Notes under the pieces: generated by a model
Database searches by the model: none
Told to the model about the DNA's origin: nothing
The model's input: the letters and a program-made list of their open reading frames with translations, nothing else
From: Piper betle
Taxonomy: Eukaryota > Streptophyta > Magnoliopsida > Piperales > Piperaceae
Assembly: GCA_033002965.1 (NCBI GenBank)
Contig: JAURVB010014082.1
Coordinates: 124,001-188,000 of the forward strand
DNA length: 64,000 nucleotides
Direction: 5' to 3'
Translations under genes and position numbers: made by a program
Shown here: one piece after another, positions 62,381-64,000 of the stretch
Layout: every line of letters starts with the position of its first letter
Numbering within the stretch: position 1 is the stretch's first letter

Positions 62381-64000
62381 ATGGCATCCACTTTCCTCTC
62401 CAGATCTTTACCAGCGCCCCCACTCTTCCGACCCATCTGCCTCCTCTTCTTCTCCCTCTTCCCCTTTTTCCTCCTCGCCCTCCTCCTCCACCATGTACGT
62501 ATATATATATATATATATACATATATTAACAATGGCAGTAATAAGTTATAATAATGAATCTGCATTTGATGTAGGGAGCAGATTCGGTGTCGAGAGCGAA
62601 GACGATAGCAGGGCACAACCTCGAGCCGACGCCATGGCATCCCTTCCCCGTCGCCGACCACGTCCACGCCAACGCCCCCTCCACCTACGCACGCATCCTC
62701 CGATGCTCCTATCTCTCTTGCACCCCCACCTCTTCCCCGCCTCCCGGTTCGCAGGCCGAGGGTCGGATCCTCCGCGGTCGTCGACGCCGCCGGAGAGGTG
62801 CCCCTTCGTTTTCCGGTGGATACGCGAGGATCTGGCGCCGTGGGCGGAGACCGGGATTTCGGCGGAGGATGTGGCGGCGGCGAAGGAGCGCGCGGCGATG
62901 CGGGTGGTGGTCGTCGGCGGCAGGCTGTACGTGGATTTGTACTACGCGTGCGTGCAGAGCAGGGCGGTGTTCACGGTCTGGGGGGTCCTGCAACTGCTCC
63001 GGCGCTACCCCGGCGAGGTGCCGGACGTCGATTTGATGTTCGATTGCATGGACCGGCCGGTGGTCGAGAGGTCGGAAGTCCAACGCCGGCCGCCGCCGCC
63101 GCTCTTCCGATACAGCACCAGTCCCCGCCATTACGACATCCCTTTCCCAGATTGGTCTTTCTGGGGCTGGTATGTATGTGTTTGATTTCATGCCGCTCTG
63201 ATATCTAATGCATCTTATATTGTTATACACATATCCATGTATAACCATATATGAATTCTATTATCACGTTATGTATCATCCATTCAGAGTTGGTGATGAA
63301 ACTTGCAAAATATTCGGTGGGTTGGATGGAGGATTTATCATGAAAAAGTTTTCTTTTAATCTTTTGATTAATTGAAGAGCATATTGGTATAGGAAGAACG
63401 ACATCTGAACATTAATAATCTTATCCATTAAAATGTTGATCTTATATTACACTTTTGCAAAATGGGTGTACTTCATAATATGATTAGCAGAGCTAATTAG
63501 TTGGATATCTGATGTAAAGAAGCTGTAAATCCGCTCATCTATATGAGCTGATGTATTTGTAATGATTTGCACTTCTTTTTAAAAAGATTTTATTTGTGAG
63601 AGAATTGAGGATTGATGTAGTTTTTATCTTTCAGCTTGTTGATGTACTATTATATGCCATCTATTTGATATGGCTGTAGTTTCTGTAATTGATGCCAATT
63701 ATAAGCTATATATTCAGCCTTTTATCCGCGTGTTTGCATGCATGTCGTATGTTCATGTAGATATCATAACAATTGCTTACAACCAATTTAGAGAACATGT
63801 TGTGACTGAGATGATGATATTGAGCAGGCCTGAGGTGAACATTGGACCTTGGGATGAGGAATTTGCCGATATAAAGAGAGGGGCAATGGCTCAGAACTGG
63901 TCCTCCAAGCTTCCCTTAGCATATTGGAAGGGAAACCCAGATGTGGATTCCCCTGTTCGGACAGAGCTTCTCAAATGCAATGACTCGCAGGCATGGGGAG
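62381..64000 (+). CDS. Protein O-glucosyltransferase-like (rumi/DUF821), partial, one apparent frame break
   Basis: Type II Golgi/ER membrane glycosyltransferase of the plant rumi-homologue (glycosyltransferase 90/DUF821) family. Exon 1 is 62381-62494, exon 2 is 62575-63169, exon 3 starts at 63828 and runs off the window. Exon 1 gives a signal anchor: MASTFLSRSLPAPPLFRPIC then LLFFSLFPFFLLALLLHH. Family motifs: TIAGHNLEPTPWHPFP, RCSYLSC, CPFVFRWIREDLAPW, RVVVVGGRLYVDLYY, FTVWGVLQLLRRYPGEVPDV, DLMFDCMDRPVV, PPLFRY, FPDWSFWGWPEVNIGPWDEE and AYWKGNPDV. The frame slips at the C5 run 62723-62727: adding one C joins YLSC to PERCPFVF and brings exon 2 into phase with exon 3. Start chosen because this is the frame that carries the membrane anchor and matches the exon 2 phase. 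Acceptor sugar target unknown. Confidence 0.88.

Overview
The window is plant nuclear DNA. Evidence: multi-exon genes with GT-AG introns, plant-specific families (DTX-type MATE transporter, class III peroxidase of the PRX42 type, CPC/TRY-type R3-MYB, PLS-type PPR protein, SPARK/GPI protein of the At1g61900 type, RBP45/47), and AT-rich spacers carrying hAT-, Helitron- and foldback-like repeats. Several first exons are very GC-rich while their downstream exons and introns are AT-rich. That 5'-to-3' GC gradient is typical of monocots, so a monocot (perhaps not a grass) is my best guess; I cannot name the species.

Layout. 1-2955 (-): RBP45/47-like RNA-binding protein, 3' end outside the window. 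4569-8095 (-): complete 7-exon MATE transporter. 8260-12640: gene-free repeat zone (Helitron-like copies, a hAT MITE, AT microsatellite). 13562-16803 (-): 8-exon SPARK/GPI-anchored protein with a 12-nt micro-exon. 17243-19014: hAT MITE with perfect 8-bp target duplication, then a Helitron-like copy. 19373-19720 (-): small putatively myristoylated protein. 20000-24890: spacer with another hAT MITE. 24901-26603 (-): PRX42-like peroxidase. 27944-29375: foldback-like element made of two opposed tandem arrays. 30178-30665 (-): R3-MYB. 31733-33986 (-): unrecognised gene with at least five well-chained 3' exons. 34708-36980: another hAT relative and AT-rich DNA. 36997-39269 (+): PPR gene with one intron. 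41487-43415 (-): ankyrin/GPCR-chaperone (ANKRD13-like) gene. 45963-50588 (+): bromodomain protein. 52418-57927 (+): DUF1771/SMR-domain protein. 60360-62190: G-poor block, possibly LTR-derived. 62381-64000 (+): O-glucosyltransferase (rumi/DUF821) gene, 3' end outside the window.

The genes are unrelated single-copy plant genes and do not form a pathway or cluster. Two themes run through the window. First, five genes contain frame breaks of exactly one base, nearly all at G, C or A runs, and correcting each restores both the protein family's motifs and the splice phases. This looks like uncorrected long-read consensus error rather than five pseudogenes. Second, the spacers hold small DNA-transposon families whose boundaries can be read directly. 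I did not find evidence for a new biological system; the foldback-like element at 27944-29375 is the most unusual structure.
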